A DNA stretch of 64,000 nt from positions 811,195-875,194 of the forward strand of contig NZ_FNLD01000001.1 of NCBI RefSeq assembly GCF_900104085.1, read 5' to 3'. Position numbers and translations under genes: made by a program. The notes beneath the pieces were generated by a model, which did no database searches, was not told the DNA's origin, and was given only the letters and a program-made list of their open reading frames with translations. Shown piece by piece: positions 9,212 through 18,799 of this stretch. The stretch is from Pseudoxanthomonas sp. CF125 (lineage in GTDB: Bacteria; Pseudomonadota; Gammaproteobacteria; Xanthomonadales; Xanthomonadaceae). Within the stretch, counting starts at the first letter, position 1; each line of letters begins with the position of its first letter.

Positions 9212-9553
9212 ATGTCCGACCTGATCCCCCTGGCCCAAGCGCATTGCCTGCCGCTCAAGGGCAGCGAACACAAACTCACCCAGGCCCGCGTGGCTGAACT
9301 GATCCTTGAGGTCCCGGGTTGGGATCTGGTCGAGGAAGGCCGCGCGTTGTGCAGGATTTTCCATTTCGACAACTACTACCAGACCATGGCCTTCGTGAAC
9401 GCGCTGGCCTATGTCGCCCATACCGAGGACCACCACCCCGATCTTGGGGTTCACTACAACCGCGCCGTCGTGCGCTACTCCACGCACGACGTGGGCGGTC
9501 TCAGCGAGAACGATTTTATCTGCGCGGCCAAGGCCGACCTGCTTGCCAATTGA
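9212..9553 (+). CDS. phhB: 4a-hydroxytetrahydrobiopterin dehydratase
   Basis: A 113-residue pterin-4a-carbinolamine dehydratase that recycles the pterin cofactor used by phenylalanine hydroxylase (EC 4.2.1.96). The family signature is clear: [19 protein letters not shown], then [12 protein letters not shown] with the catalytic His pair, and [13 protein letters not shown] at the end. Length matches the family. No phenylalanine hydroxylase gene is adjacent. Confidence 0.94.
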   Translation: MSDLIPLAQAHCLPLKGSEHKLTQARVAELILEVPGWDLVEEGRALCRIFHFDNYYQTMAFVNALAYVAHTEDHHPDLGVHYNRAVVRYSTHDVGGLSENDFICAAKADLLAN

Positions 9554-9600
9554 ATCCGGGCCAGCGCGCCGACTCCACTCCCACTCCGGAAACTGCCGAT

Positions 9601-10029
9601 ATGGACACCAACCCGATTCACCGCGTTTTTCCACGCGCGGCCTGCACCTTCCTGGCGCTTTCCTTTTCCCTGATTGCCGGCTGCGGCGATGACGCTCCGG
9701 TCGTGGCGGCGATTCCCTCCACCCCGCTGACCGCGGTGCAGACACCCAAGCCCGACTACCCCATCGAACTGGCCTGCGCCAACATCGGCGGCACCGCGGT
9801 GTTCAATGTGGTGGTCGGCGTCGAAGGCAAGCCGGTGGAAGTGAAACTGCTCGCCAGCAGCGGCCAGCCCAAACTGGACGCCTCGGCCAAGTCAGCCGTG
9901 CACACCTGGATCTTCGAAGCGGCCACCCGCAACGGCAAACCGGTCGTGCAGGGCCTGCAGGTGCCAGTGCGGTTCACGCCTCCGGCCGAACGGCCGAGCC
10001 AGTGCTTCGCGCTCGACGCGAAATCCTGA
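9601..10029 (+). CDS. Lipoprotein with TonB C-terminal-like domain
   Basis: A 142-residue protein whose N-terminus is a lipoprotein signal (SFSLIAGC). The mature part is essentially one TonB-C-like domain: PDYPIELACANIGGTAVFNVVVG, then SGQPKLDASAKSAVHTWIFE and VVQGLQVPVRFT, the P-x-YP/G-x-V/V-x-W-x-F pattern of TonB C-termini. It lacks the usual transmembrane anchor and Pro-rich linker, so it cannot span the periplasm like classical TonB. A role in envelope assembly or as a TonB-like accessory is inference. It starts 47 bases after phhB and may be transcribed with it. Confidence 0.7.
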   Translation: MDTNPIHRVFPRAACTFLALSFSLIAGCGDDAPVVAAIPSTPLTAVQTPKPDYPIELACANIGGTAVFNVVVGVEGKPVEVKLLASSGQPKLDASAKSAVHTWIFEAATRNGKPVVQGLQVPVRFTPPAERPSQCFALDAKS

Positions 10030-10030
10030 C

Positions 10031-10057
10031 GTAGGTCGGGGCCACGTCCCCGACGCA
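10031..10057. repeat. GTAGGTCGGGG-family palindromic repeat
   Basis: A single self-complementary unit (GTAGGTCGGGGCCACGTCCCCGAC...) directly after a gene end, between convergent genes. The same family recurs at 15556, 29674 and 52025. Confidence 0.7.
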
Positions 10058-10071
10058 CAGGAACCTACAGA

Positions 10072-11052
10072 TCAGGCAAGACGATCCAGCGCCGCGGCCA
10101 GATCGTCCGCAAGCGGCGCATTCAGCACATAAGGCGCCCTCCCGCCATCGAGCGCGAACTCCAACGACGCCGCATGCAGGAACAGACGCTTCAGCCCCAC
10201 CTGTTCGCGCAACCGCTTGTTGACCGCCTCATCGCCGTACTTGTCGTCGCCTGCCACCGGGTGGCCGATGTGCTGGGCATGCACGCGGATCTGGTGGGTG
10301 CGTCCGGTTTCGATCCTGACTTCGCAGTACGAGTGTCCGCTGCGCCGCTCCAGCACCTTGAAGTGACTTACCGACTCCTTGCCGATCGCATTAACTTGCA
10401 CATGGCGCTCTCCGCCCTGGCGCAGGCCGACATGCAACGGCGCATCCACGCTCATGGTTCCATCGGGCATGCGCCCGATCAGCAGGGTCAGATAGCGCTT
10501 GTTGATGCCGGTGCCGCCCTCCTCGCGCATGAGCGCCTGCAACTCGGTCAAGGCGGAACGCTTCTTGGCCACGATCAGCAGGCCGGAGGTATCCCGGTCC
10601 AGCCGGTGCACCAGTTCCAGATTCATGTTGGGCCGCAGCGCCCGCAAGGTTTCGATGGCGCCATGACTGATGCCGCTGCCGCCATGGCTGGCCACGCCAG
10701 TGGGCTTGTTCAGCACCAGCAGACGCGCGTCCTCGAACACGATCGCCGCTTCCAGCCGTTGCAGGAACCCGCTCGGCGGCGGGGCTTTGTCTTCCGGATC
10801 GCTGAGACTGACGGGTGGAATACGAACCTCGTCGCCGGACAGCAGCTTGCGGTCCGCCTTGGCCCGCCCGCCGTTGATCCGGACCTGCCCGCTGCGCACC
10901 AGCTTGTAGACCAGGCTGCGCGGGGCGCCCTTCAGCTGGCCCAGCAGGAAGTTGTCCAGGCGCTGCCCGTCGCGGTCTTCAGGCACCTTGATGGTGCGAA
11001 CGGCGGTCTTGGTGGCCCCTTCGGGCTTGCTTGCGGGGGGCTGATCGGTCAT
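10072..11052 (-). CDS. rluC: 23S rRNA pseudouridine synthase RluC
   Basis: Converts specific uridines of 23S rRNA (955/2504/2580 in E. coli) to pseudouridine. The 326-residue protein has an N-terminal S4 RNA-binding domain (GQRLDNFLLGQLKGAPRSL) and an RluA/C/D catalytic domain with HRLDRDTSGLLIVAKK, which carries the catalytic Asp. It also has TGRTHQIRVHAQHIGHPVAGD and the C-terminal LFLHAASLEF. The ATG at 11052 is preferred over an in-frame GTG at 11073, which overlaps the proposed rne promoter. It is divergent from rne, the conserved proteobacterial arrangement. Confidence 0.95.
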   Translation of the reverse strand: MTDQPPASKPEGATKTAVRTIKVPEDRDGQRLDNFLLGQLKGAPRSLVYKLVRSGQVRINGGRAKADRKLLSGDEVRIPPVSLSDPEDKAPPPSGFLQRLEAAIVFEDARLLVLNKPTGVASHGGSGISHGAIETLRALRPNMNLELVHRLDRDTSGLLIVAKKRSALTELQALMREEGGTGINKRYLTLLIGRMPDGTMSVDAPLHVGLRQGGERHVQVNAIGKESVSHFKVLERRSGHSYCEVRIETGRTHQIRVHAQHIGHPVAGDDKYGDEAVNKRLREQVGLKRLFLHAASLEFALDGGRAPYVLNAPLADDLAAALDRLA

Positions 11053-11065
11053 CCGTCTTTTATTC

Positions 11066-11473
11066 TGATACACTCGGGGGGCGAGATAAGGGTTTGATTT
11101 CGCTGGAAGTTAACCAGCATCTTCACGATGCTGCGGGCCAGAAGCCCAGCTTCCCGCGATTCCGGCAAAGTGCGTAGCCACCGCCCTCGGGGCTGTGAAT
11201 GTTACCGCGGCTGGTCGGCGAATCCGGATATCGCCCGATGCGTCAGACGTCGGTAGCTGAACATGCCCCGTGAGGCGCAAGGGTTATTCCCGGGCAGCCT
11301 CCGGTCCGAAACATATTTGTTAAATGAACCAAAGCGCTCCCGCGGCCTGCCGTGGTGTTGCAGCGCTGGAAACCAACCCTGCCCCGTTCGCGCCTGCGCG
11401 AGGGGTGGCGAGCAGTATCCAGAATGCGAAACCCACGGTGTTCCGCGCGGTAGCAGCGCGCGAGGAACGCACA
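11066..11473 (+). promoter_or_regulatory. rne promoter and ~400-nt structured 5' leader
   Basis: An extended -10 (TG-A-TACACT, 11066-11074) sits just outside rluC. From there to the rne ATG are about 400 untranslated bases with clear hairpins, such as CAGCATC/GATGCTG (11115-11133) and GCGGG/CCCGC (11133-11157). In E. coli a 361-nt rne leader mediates autoregulation by RNase E cleavage; length, position and folding here suggest the same, although the sequence itself is not recognisably conserved. I see no coding sequence in it. Confidence 0.5.
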
Positions 11474-14400
11474 ATGAAACGTATGCTGATCAATGCGACG
11501 CAGGAAGAAGAACTGCGCGTCGCCATCGTTGACGGACAGACCCTGTACGACATCGATATCGAACAACCGTCCAAAGAACAGAAGAAGTCCAACATCTATA
11601 AAGGCCGGATCACCCGGCTCGAGCCTTCCCTGGAAGCGGCCTTCGTCGAATACGGCGGCGAACGCCATGGCTTCCTGCCGCTGAAGGAAATCTCCCGCGA
11701 CTATTTCCAGGCAGGCGTCGACCACAACAAGGCCGGCCTGAAGGAACTCCTGCGCGAAGGCCAGGAAGTCGTAGTGCAGGTCGACAAGGACGAGCGCGGC
11801 AACAAGGGCGCCGCCCTGACCACGTTCATCTCGCTGGCCGGCCGCTACATGGTGCTGATGCCCAACTCGCCCACCGCCGGCGGCGTCTCGCGCCGGATCG
11901 AGGGCGACGACCGCGCCGAGCTGAAGAAAGCGATGGACGCGCTGGTCATCCCCGAAGACATGGGCGTGATCATCCGCACCGCCGGCGTCGGCCGCGACGC
12001 CGAGGAACTGCAATGGGACCTGGACTACCTGCTGCAGGTCTGGCGCTCGGTCGCCGAAGCCGCGCTCAGCAAGCCGGCCCCGTTCCTGATCTACCAGGAG
12101 TCGCGCCTGATCGTGCGCGCCCTGCGCGACTACCTGCGTGCGGACGTCGGCGAGATCCTGGTCGACACCCCTGAGCTCTACGCCACGGCGAAGGAGTTCA
12201 TAGAACAGGTGATGCCGCACAACCTGCGCAAGCTCAAGCACTACACCGACGACATTCCGCTGTTCAACCGCTTCCAGATCGAGTCGCAGATCGAAGGCGC
12301 CTACGAGCGCAACGTGCGCCTGCCCTCGGGCGGCTCCATCGTGGTCGATCAGACCGAAGCCCTGACCGCGATCGACGTCAACTCCTCGCGCTCCACCAAG
12401 GGCAGCGACATCGAAGACACCGCCTTCCAGACCAACATGGAAGCGGCCGACGAAGTGGCCCGCCAGTTGCGCCTGCGCGACCTGGGCGGCCTGGTGGTCA
12501 TCGACTTCATCGACATGTCCAGCAGCAAGCACCAGCGCGACGTCGAAAACCGCCTGCAGAACGCACTCAAGTACGACCGCGCGCGCGTGCAGATCGGCCG
12601 CATCTCGCGTTTCGGCCTGATGGAAATGAGCCGCCAGCGCCTGCGCCCCTCGCTGGGCGAATCCAGCCAGATCGTGTGCCCGCAGTGCGAAGGCCACGGC
12701 CGCATGCGCAGCATCGAATCGCTGTCGCTGTCCATCATCCGCGTGGCCGAAGAGCATGCGATGAAGGAGAACACCGGACAGGTGCTGGTGCAGGCCCCGG
12801 TGGAGATTGCCAACTTCCTTCTCAACGAAAAGCGCAACGCGTTGCGTGAAATCGAAAAGCGCCACGACGCGCCCATCGTCATCGTCGCCGACGAAGCGCT
12901 GCATACGCCGCACTACGAAGTCACCCGCATCCGCGAGAACGAGCTCGGCGAGGAAACCTCCAAGCCCAGCTACCAGCGCAATACCCCACGCAAGCTGCCC
13001 GTGCACGCATTGACCAAGGCGCAGTTGAACATTCCCGCGCCCGCGGTCACCCACGTCAAGCACAGCCAGCCCGCGCCGATCCGCGAAGAGCGCGAGGAAG
13101 CGGCAGCGCCCGCTCCTGCATTCGTCAAGGCGCCCGCTGCGTCCGCACCCGCAGCCGCCGCCTCCGGCGGCGTAGTGGGATGGTTGAAGCGCGTGTTCGG
13201 CGGCGGCTCCAGCGAAACCTCCAACGCCACTTTGGCCGAGCAAACCCGCCAGCACGAAAACCGCCAGCGGAATGACCGTGGCAACGACCGCAACAACGGC
13301 CAGCGCCGCGACGGCCGCGGAAACCAGCAGAACCAGGGTCGCGGCAACGCGGGCGGCCAGCGCCGCGATGAGCAGCGCGGTCCCAAGCCGCAGAACGCCC
13401 AGCCCGCTGCTCAGGGCGGCCAACAGCAGAAGCAGCGCAACGAACAGCCGAAACAGCAGCAGCAACCCAAGCAACAGCAAAACCAGCCCAAGCAGCAGAA
13501 GCCGCAGAACGAGGCAGGCCAGAACAGCGGCCGTCCGCCGCGTCAGCCGCGCAACAACGATGCGCCCAGGCAGCCCCAGCAGGAAAATGCGGCGGAAACA
13601 GCCGATCTGACCGTGGCGCCGGCTATCGCAGCGACAGCAGCGGTTGCGGCGACATCGGCTGCATCGTTGCCTGCAACAGCCCCCGCCGCTGCCGTCAGCG
13701 CCGCGCCCGCCGCCTCCGCCACGGAAGAAAAAGAAGCTTCTTCCATGCAGGTCGCAGCAGCCGCCAACGATTCCAGCGAAGGCGAAACCGCGGATACCGG
13801 AGACGGCACCGGCCGCCGCCGCCGTGGTCGTCGCGGTGGACGCCGCAGGCGCCGTGGCGCGGGCGAAACCGGCACCAGCAATGAAAGCAGCGGCTCGGAG
13901 GATTTCGGCGACGACGAACAACCTCAGGTCATCATCGCCAACGGCTCGCAACCCGAGTTCGATTTCGATGACGAAACCCCTGCCGCCAGCCCCGCCGCAC
14001 GTCCTGCTGCTCAGGCGCCCGCCGCACCGGTGGTGGCGACGCTCGCCGTTGCCGCACCTGTTGCCGAGCAGGTCCGCCCCGCTCCGGAAGCGGCCACGCC
14101 CGAGTCCGTTGCTGTCGCTCCGGCGGCGGTCGAAACGAAACCAGCGGCCGTAGTCGAAACGCCAGAGCCAGCAGCGACGGCACCTTCCGTCGAATGGAGG
14201 ACCGAATCGGTCGCCGCACAGACCGAGTCCTTGGCGATCGCCACGCCGGCCGAAGCCAATGCGACGGCTCAGGAAATCCTGAACAACGATACCGTCGAGA
14301 GCTTCACCCTAGTCGAGAATCCGGCCCCCGCGGAAGCGGCCTCGATTGTCGCGCAAGCCGCCGAGCCTGAAACCACGCCTGAAGCCGTGCACGAAGTCGT

Positions 14401-14668
14401 CGTACCGACTCCAGCGCCCGTGGCCGCCGTCGAGCCGCCCAAGCCCGCGCCGGTGCGGCCGGCGGTCGGCAATACCGGTTCGCTGTTCTTCACCGCCGAT
14501 GCCGACACGCCGTCTTCGGTCACGCGGCACTTGTTCGAGCCCATGCCCGCCCCGCAGCCGGCGGCGGTCGTGGAAAAGCACGAAGAGCACGATCTTCCCC
14601 TGCTTGCCGAAAACGACGAAGCGGCCAGCGAAGAAGAAAAAGACCAGGGCAGCGAACGTAGCGCCTGA
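11474..14668 (+). CDS. rne: Ribonuclease E
   Basis: Essential endoribonuclease of mRNA decay and rRNA/tRNA processing, and scaffold of the degradosome; 1064 residues. The N-terminal catalytic half holds the S1 domain (~35-125), the DNase I-like subdomain with Asp301 (AIDVNSS) and Asp344 (VIDFIDM) equal to the Mg-binding Asp303/Asp346 of E. coli, and the Zn-link CPQC at Cys402/Cys405. From about residue 520 the protein is low complexity: a WLKRVFGG membrane-helix-like segment, Arg/Asn/Gln-rich runs ([17 protein letters not shown]), an [17 protein letters not shown]-binding patch, then a long Ala/Pro/Glu tail. The ATG at 11474 has GAGGAA upstream and gives the canonical [10 protein letters not shown] start. 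Confidence 0.97.
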   Translation: MKRMLINATQEEELRVAIVDGQTLYDIDIEQPSKEQKKSNIYKGRITRLEPSLEAAFVEYGGERHGFLPLKEISRDYFQAGVDHNKAGLKELLREGQEVVVQVDKDERGNKGAALTTFISLAGRYMVLMPNSPTAGGVSRRIEGDDRAELKKAMDALVIPEDMGVIIRTAGVGRDAEELQWDLDYLLQVWRSVAEAALSKPAPFLIYQESRLIVRALRDYLRADVGEILVDTPELYATAKEFIEQVMPHNLRKLKHYTDDIPLFNRFQIESQIEGAYERNVRLPSGGSIVVDQTEALTAIDVNSSRSTKGSDIEDTAFQTNMEAADEVARQLRLRDLGGLVVIDFIDMSSSKHQRDVENRLQNALKYDRARVQIGRISRFGLMEMSRQRLRPSLGESSQIVCPQCEGHGRMRSIESLSLSIIRVAEEHAMKENTGQVLVQAPVEIANFLLNEKRNALREIEKRHDAPIVIVADEALHTPHYEVTRIRENELGEETSKPSYQRNTPRKLPVHALTKAQLNIPAPAVTHVKHSQPAPIREEREEAAAPAPAFVKAPAASAPAAAASGGVVGWLKRVFGGGSSETSNATLAEQTRQHENRQRNDRGNDRNNGQRRDGRGNQQNQGRGNAGGQRRDEQRGPKPQNAQPAAQGGQQQKQRNEQPKQQQQPKQQQNQPKQQKPQNEAGQNSGRPPRQPRNNDAPRQPQQENAAETADLTVAPAIAATAAVAATSAASLPATAPAAAVSAAPAASATEEKEASSMQVAAAANDSSEGETADTGDGTGRRRRGRRGGRRRRRGAGETGTSNESSGSEDFGDDEQPQVIIANGSQPEFDFDDETPAASPAARPAAQAPAAPVVATLAVAAPVAEQVRPAPEAATPESVAVAPAAVETKPAAVVETPEPAATAPSVEWRTESVAAQTESLAIATPAEANATAQEILNNDTVESFTLVENPAPAEAASIVAQAAEPETTPEAVHEVVVPTPAPVAAVEPPKPAPVRPAVGNTGSLFFTADADTPSSVTRHLFEPMPAPQPAAVVEKHEEHDLPLLAENDEAASEEEKDQGSERSA

Positions 14669-14683
14669 TTTAAGCGGTCGGGC

Positions 14684-14717
14684 ATCCCGCGTGTTCGCTA
14701 CAGCGAATGCGCGGGAT
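14684..14717. terminator. Candidate bidirectional hairpin between rne and the response regulator
   Basis: Arms ATCCCGCG/CGCGGGAT, extended by TTCGC/GCGAA, lie between the convergent genes and run into the last codons of the response regulator. There is no clear T-run on either side, so termination is only probable. Confidence 0.45.
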
Positions 14718-15345
14718 CCAGCAATCCGTACTGCGCGGCCAGCCGCGCCAGTGCGATGTTGTCCTGGATGCCGACCTTCTGGAACAAGCGCGTCTTGTGC
14801 GTGTTCACCGTCTTGGCGCTCAGGCTGAGGCGCTTGGCGATGTCTTCCTGGCGCAGTCCCTGGATGAGCAGCATCGCCACCTCCAGCTCCCGCGGCGACA
14901 ATCCATCGAAGGGCGAGGCGCTTCCGCTCACATTGGAAAGCGCCATGTTCTGCGCGACATTCGTACCCAGGTAGCGCTTGCCGCGCGCCACTTCGCGCAC
15001 CGCGCGCAGCAGTTCGCCCGCATCGCCGGCTTTGCCGATGTATCCGCAAGCGCCGGCTTCCAACAGACGTTTGGGCAGCGGACCGTCTTCCAGCACCGAT
15101 ACGATGATCACCTTGGTGTCTAGGTCGCCGCGGGCGATGCGCTCGGTGATTTCGAGCCCGCTCATTCCGGGAAGATGCAGATCGCACAACACCACATCGG
15201 GTTTCAGGCTGCGTATCTGGCGCAACGCGTCTTCGCCATTGTCGGCGTCGCCCACGACCTCGATGTCCACTTCGCCGGCCAATATCATCTTCATGCCGGT
15301 CCGCACCAGCGCATGATCGTCGATCAGGTATACGCGTATCGTCAT
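14698..15345 (-). CDS. NarL/FixJ response regulator (GacA/UvrY-like)
   Basis: A 215-residue two-component regulator. The receiver domain (1 to ~120) has the acidic pair in YLIDDHALVRTGM, the phospho-acceptor Asp in VVLCDLHLPGMSG, and Lys in GYIGKAGD. The LuxR-type HTH (150-210) has LSPRELEVAMLLIQGLRQEDIA and SAKTVNTHKTRLFQKVGI. Similarity in length and motif to GacA/UvrY makes that the closest guess: such proteins activate small RNAs that titrate CsrA/RsmA. No cognate kinase, uvrC or sRNA gene is adjacent, so the pathway assignment is tentative. Confidence 0.85.
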   Translation of the reverse strand: MTIRVYLIDDHALVRTGMKMILAGEVDIEVVGDADNGEDALRQIRSLKPDVVLCDLHLPGMSGLEITERIARGDLDTKVIIVSVLEDGPLPKRLLEAGACGYIGKAGDAGELLRAVREVARGKRYLGTNVAQNMALSNVSGSASPFDGLSPRELEVAMLLIQGLRQEDIAKRLSLSAKTVNTHKTRLFQKVGIQDNIALARLAAQYGLLDPAHSL

Positions 15346-15555
15346 CCTTGTTTCCCCTCAGTGACACTCCCATCGCGAGAGTAGCTTCGGCAATCGATAC
15401 GAAGCAACTCACACTTTCCTTTGGAAGCGGTGAAAAACAAGGCCAGACAACGTAACCAACATTTCTCAGAAGCGGCTGGTTGCGGGCATTCTACTTATTC
15501 GCTCCGGTTGCGCATCCTCCAGCGGTCACGCTTCCTTCAAACGACCCGCATCCCC

Positions 15556-15629
15556 GTAGATCGGGGCTATGTCCCCGACGCATGGGAAACCCACCTACTC
15601 CGCAAGTCGGGGACGTAGCCCCGACCTAC
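15556..15629. repeat. GTAGGTCGGGG-family inverted pair
   Basis: Two inverted units, 15556-15579 and 15606-15629, face each other. The TAG stop of the DUF418 gene lies inside the right unit. The remaining upstream gap (15346-15555), which should hold the response-regulator promoter, shows no gene. Confidence 0.75.
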
Positions 15630-16870
15630 GCAATGAGTTTCAGCGGTTGCCGACGCGCATAAGTCAGACTGCGCCACAACCATTCCATCGGACCGAAACG
15701 ATAGCGCGATAACCACCAGCGACTGAAGAAGATCTGCGCTCCGAACAATACGATCCACGCCGACAATATGCCGACAAGACCATACCTGGGCCCGACACCC
15801 AGCCCTGCGCCATAGAACACCGACAGGCACACCGCCGTCTGCAACAGGTAATTGGTCAGCGCCATGCGCCCCACCGGAGCCAGCGCACGCAGATAGCGCC
15901 GGCATGAAGCATGCAGGAACAGCAATGCGAAGCCGGCGGCGTAAGCGACGCCCAGAGCCAAGGGGCCGGCGCGCAGGATGATGCGCAGCAGCGCTAATCC
16001 CGGTTGCCCCGCGAAGGCCGAAATATTAGTTTCCAGCGACTCCTCGAAATACCCGAACCCCGTCGCGGCCGCGCCGACGATCGTTGTGGCGATGAAAAGG
16101 CGATTCAGCGTCTCCCGATGGACTTCCGGCCGTTGCAGCAAGCCTGCACGGCCAGCCCAGTAGCCCAGCAGAAAACGCCCGAAGACGAAGGGCCACACAT
16201 CCCACCAGACAACGTAGGCCCAATTGGAAAAAACCATGTTCTGCGCCAGCGCCGTCGTCCAGTGCGGAGATGAAAACGCCGCTAGGTTGGCCCTCTCCAC
16301 CGTGTCCTGCGCGGGCATGCCTTCCAGCAGCGCCTCCATCCATGGTTCGATCAACGCCGGAAGCACCAGCGCCACCGACAAGCCCAGCAACAGCAATGCA
16401 CGCGACGAAAGCTTGCGGCAGAGAACCAGCAGCAGACCCATCAGCGCATAGATCAGCAGGATGTCGCCCCACCAGAACAGGTAGGAATGGATAACGCCGA
16501 ACAGCAGCAGCACGCCGATCCTGCGCAGATACAGCCGCGACCCGGCCGAACCCCGTGTTTGCGCCCGCTCCAGCTGCAGGGCGAAGCCCAGCCCGAACAG
16601 CATCGAGAACAGCGTGATCGCTTTTTCCTCGACCAGCAGCGATTCGATCGCATCGGCCACGCGGTCGAAACCGGCGGTCGGCAGCGCCGCCCGCGCGGCA
16701 TCGTCCAGGAAGGCGTAGAGGGTGAAAGAACTTAGGTTAACCAGCAACACGCCGGCCAGTGCGAAACCGCGCAATGCGTCGATCAGTTCGAGACGCTCGC
16801 CTTCCGCGCTGGGACTGCCGTACTGCGTTGGGGAAAGCTGCTGCATTGCTGTTGCAAACGTCTTTCGCAA
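15626..16870 (-). CDS. DUF418 family integral membrane protein (YeiB-like)
   Basis: A 414-residue inner-membrane protein with about ten hydrophobic helices. Family features: N-terminal R-LELIDALRGFALAGVLLVNL, FSMLFGLGFALQLERAQ, and the DUF418 C-terminal region with GPLEWLWR-like text (FGPMEWLWRSLTY). It starts MRKTFATAMQQ; a later Met (MQQLSPTQYG) is an alternative start. The family is often called a putative transporter or acyltransferase-like protein; no function is established. The stop codon is supplied by an intergenic repeat. Confidence 0.83.
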   Translation of the reverse strand: MRKTFATAMQQLSPTQYGSPSAEGERLELIDALRGFALAGVLLVNLSSFTLYAFLDDAARAALPTAGFDRVADAIESLLVEEKAITLFSMLFGLGFALQLERAQTRGSAGSRLYLRRIGVLLLFGVIHSYLFWWGDILLIYALMGLLLVLCRKLSSRALLLLGLSVALVLPALIEPWMEALLEGMPAQDTVERANLAAFSSPHWTTALAQNMVFSNWAYVVWWDVWPFVFGRFLLGYWAGRAGLLQRPEVHRETLNRLFIATTIVGAAATGFGYFEESLETNISAFAGQPGLALLRIILRAGPLALGVAYAAGFALLFLHASCRRYLRALAPVGRMALTNYLLQTAVCLSVFYGAGLGVGPRYGLVGILSAWIVLFGAQIFFSRWWLSRYRFGPMEWLWRSLTYARRQPLKLIA

Positions 16871-16886
16871 CGGAAACAGGCCGGCC

Positions 16887-17465
16887 TCAGGCCCCGAACC
16901 ATCCCTTGCCGCGGGCTTCTTCGAGCCGGCTTTGCAAGTAATCCCACAATGCGGGACAGCCCACCTCGATCGGCAGCCCCACCCGGGCCACTACTCGCTC
17001 GTAACTTATCCCGTTCTCGCGCCAGCTCTGCCCTGCGTTGGCCAAGTTGAGCAATACGGGCATGGCGCGGTCGGCGGCATTGGCGAAACGGGCGTCTGCG
17101 GTTTCGCCGCGTTCGAACTCCTTCCACAACACCATGAACTCCGCGCCCTGCGCCTCCGGCAGCAAACCGAATATCCGCGTCACCGCAGCCAGTTCCGCGG
17201 TCTTGCGTTCTTCCCAGTTGCCTTCGACGAACACCATGGTGTCGCCGGTATCGATCTCGCCGATATCGTGCACCAGCAGCATGCGGATCACCCGGTCGAT
17301 ATCGACGGAAGCTTCCGCGTAAGCCGCCAGCGACGATGCCAGCAGCGCGATCTGCCAGCTGTGTTCGGCGGAATTCTCGTAGCGGTCCGCGTCGCGGAGA
17401 CGGATCTTGCGCGTCACGGCCTTCAGCTTGTCCAGCTCAAGAATGAAATCGATGATCTGTTGCAT
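16887..17465 (-). CDS. HD-domain hydrolase (YfbR/HDDC2-like)
   Basis: A 192-residue metal-dependent phosphohydrolase of the HD superfamily. The metal ligands are visible as NSAEHSWQIALLA (His), VHDIGEIDTGD (His-Asp) and a later Asp in NAADRAMPVLLNL. This matches the YfbR/HDDC2 group of 5'-deoxynucleotidases or related nucleotidases. The ATG at 17465 (MQQIIDFIL) is the natural start; the longer frame reads through the tRNA-Ser gene and is not credible. Confidence 0.83.
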   Translation of the reverse strand: MQQIIDFILELDKLKAVTRKIRLRDADRYENSAEHSWQIALLASSLAAYAEASVDIDRVIRMLLVHDIGEIDTGDTMVFVEGNWEERKTAELAAVTRIFGLLPEAQGAEFMVLWKEFERGETADARFANAADRAMPVLLNLANAGQSWRENGISYERVVARVGLPIEVGCPALWDYLQSRLEEARGKGWFGA

Positions 17466-17539
17466 GCCGTGGCTCGTCTGAAGGGAATCCGATCCTGTCA
17501 GCGCACGACGCTCGACTGGTAGTGTGGCGATCCATGCAT

Positions 17540-17629
17540 TGGCGGAGAGAGTGGGATTCGAACCCACGGTGGTATCGCTACCACGCCGGTTTTCAAGACC
17601 GGTGCCTTAAACCGCTCGGCCATCTCTCC
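17540..17629 (-). tRNA. tRNA-Ser (anticodon UGA)
   Basis: The minus strand reads GGAGAGA...TCTCTCC for the acceptor stem, has a long variable arm (GCGTGGTAGCGATACCAC), anticodon loop CTTGAAA with UGA at 17593-17595, and T-loop GGTTCGAATCC. The discriminator G and a chromosomally encoded CCA end are at 17540-17543. The 90-nt length fits a class II serine tRNA. Confidence 0.97.
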
Positions 17630-17696
17630 GAAGCTGTTGCTGCAGGCGGCCCATTGCGGGTCGCGCGGCATTTTCCCATGAAGCGCGCGTGCTTGC

Positions 17697-18683
17697 CTAC
17701 GAGGCCTTCTTGACCTTTATCTCGGGCAGTTCCTCGCCCTGCTTCGTCTCATCGCACTTGCCGCCGCAATCCAGCCGCGAGGACTCGATTTCCTTGGGCA
17801 GGTGCTCGGCCAGGAAATCGATGAACACGCGCACGGCAGGAAGCATGCCGCGGCGCGAGGCGAACACGGCGTGGCAGATGCCTTGCGGCAAGGTCCAGTC
17901 GCGCAACACCACTTCCAGCTCGCCCTTGCGCACCGCTTCGGCGCAGACCGTTTCCGGCAACAGAGTGATGCCGAAACCATCCTTGGCCATCGACTGCAGC
18001 AGCGGAAAATCGAAACCCGAAAGCCGCGGCTGGATATCCACCCGGACGATATCGCCGTCCGGACCATGCAGCTCCCAACGCTGACGGGCTTCGTCCTCGC
18101 TGGTGCTGAGGGTCACGTGATCGGTGAGCTCGTCCGGATTCTTGGGCCGGCCCGCACGGGCCAGGTATTTGGGGCTGGCGACCATCAACTGCCGGATCTG
18201 GCCGAAACTGCGCATGACCAGGCTGCCATCGTCGTCCAGCTTGGCGCGCACGCGCAGCGCCACGTCGTAGCCTTCGTTGATCAAGTCTACGCGGCGGTTG
18301 CTGACGTGCAGCTGCAGGCGGACCTTGGGGTACTTGTCCAGGAAGGCCGGCAGGATCTTCGGCAATTGCGTCTGCGCCACTTCCACCGGCACGCTGACGC
18401 GCACTACCCCGCGCGGCTCGGCGCTGAGGCGGTCCACTACTTCGCGGGCGGCCTGGGCCTCGGCCAGCATGGTCTGCGCATGGCGATGCACGCTCATGCC
18501 CACGTCGGTGACCGCGAATCGGCGAGTGGAGCGCTGCAGCAAGCGTACGCCCATGTCGGTTTCCAACTGACTGATGCGCCGGCTCAGGCGCGACTTGGGA
18601 ATACCCAGCGCGCGCTCGGCGGCAGCGAAACCGCCGTGGTCCACGACCATGGCGAAGTAATAAAGGTCATTCAGATCCTGCAT
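17697..18683 (-). CDS. LysR family transcriptional regulator
   Basis: A 328-residue LysR-type regulator: N-terminal HTH (LNDLYYFAMVVDHGGFAAAERALGIPKSRLSRRISQLE) and an inducer-binding domain with RGVVRVSVPVEV and the DGSLVMRSFGQ segment. It is divergent from the azoreductase gene with a 116-base gap, the standard layout in which the LysR protein controls the adjacent oxidoreductase, often in response to quinones or electrophiles (inference). The C-terminus is Lys/Glu-rich (GEELPEIKVKKAS), somewhat longer than usual. Confidence 0.9.
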   Translation of the reverse strand: MQDLNDLYYFAMVVDHGGFAAAERALGIPKSRLSRRISQLETDMGVRLLQRSTRRFAVTDVGMSVHRHAQTMLAEAQAAREVVDRLSAEPRGVVRVSVPVEVAQTQLPKILPAFLDKYPKVRLQLHVSNRRVDLINEGYDVALRVRAKLDDDGSLVMRSFGQIRQLMVASPKYLARAGRPKNPDELTDHVTLSTSEDEARQRWELHGPDGDIVRVDIQPRLSGFDFPLLQSMAKDGFGITLLPETVCAEAVRKGELEVVLRDWTLPQGICHAVFASRRGMLPAVRVFIDFLAEHLPKEIESSRLDCGGKCDETKQGEELPEIKVKKAS

Positions 18684-18691
18684 GGCGGTAA

Positions 18692-18740
18692 TTCCATATT
18701 CAGAACAATTAGTGACATTAAACCATCTTTATTCTATTTA
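18692..18740. promoter_or_regulatory. LysR/azoR divergent promoter region
   Basis: A dyad TTC-N8-GAA (18692-18705) suits a LysR box. Just downstream for azoR are a -35-like GTGACA (18712-18717) and -10-like TATTTA (18735-18740) at 17 bases. The stretch is AT-rich against its surroundings. Confidence 0.35.
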
Positions 18741-18799
18741 TACAACAATCTACCTTGGTATCCAACGCGGCGCCGCCGCTTCCTAAGTGGATAGCCAAC

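Noticed and set aside
11243..13951. 902-codon open frame antisense to rne
   Set aside because: Low-complexity translation (long Leu/Gly/Ala/Arg runs), no domain, exactly opposite a certain gene; GC-rich codon bias leaves antisense frames open.
17465..17567. Longer N-terminus for the HD hydrolase
   Set aside because: It would be encoded by the tRNA-Ser gene sequence.
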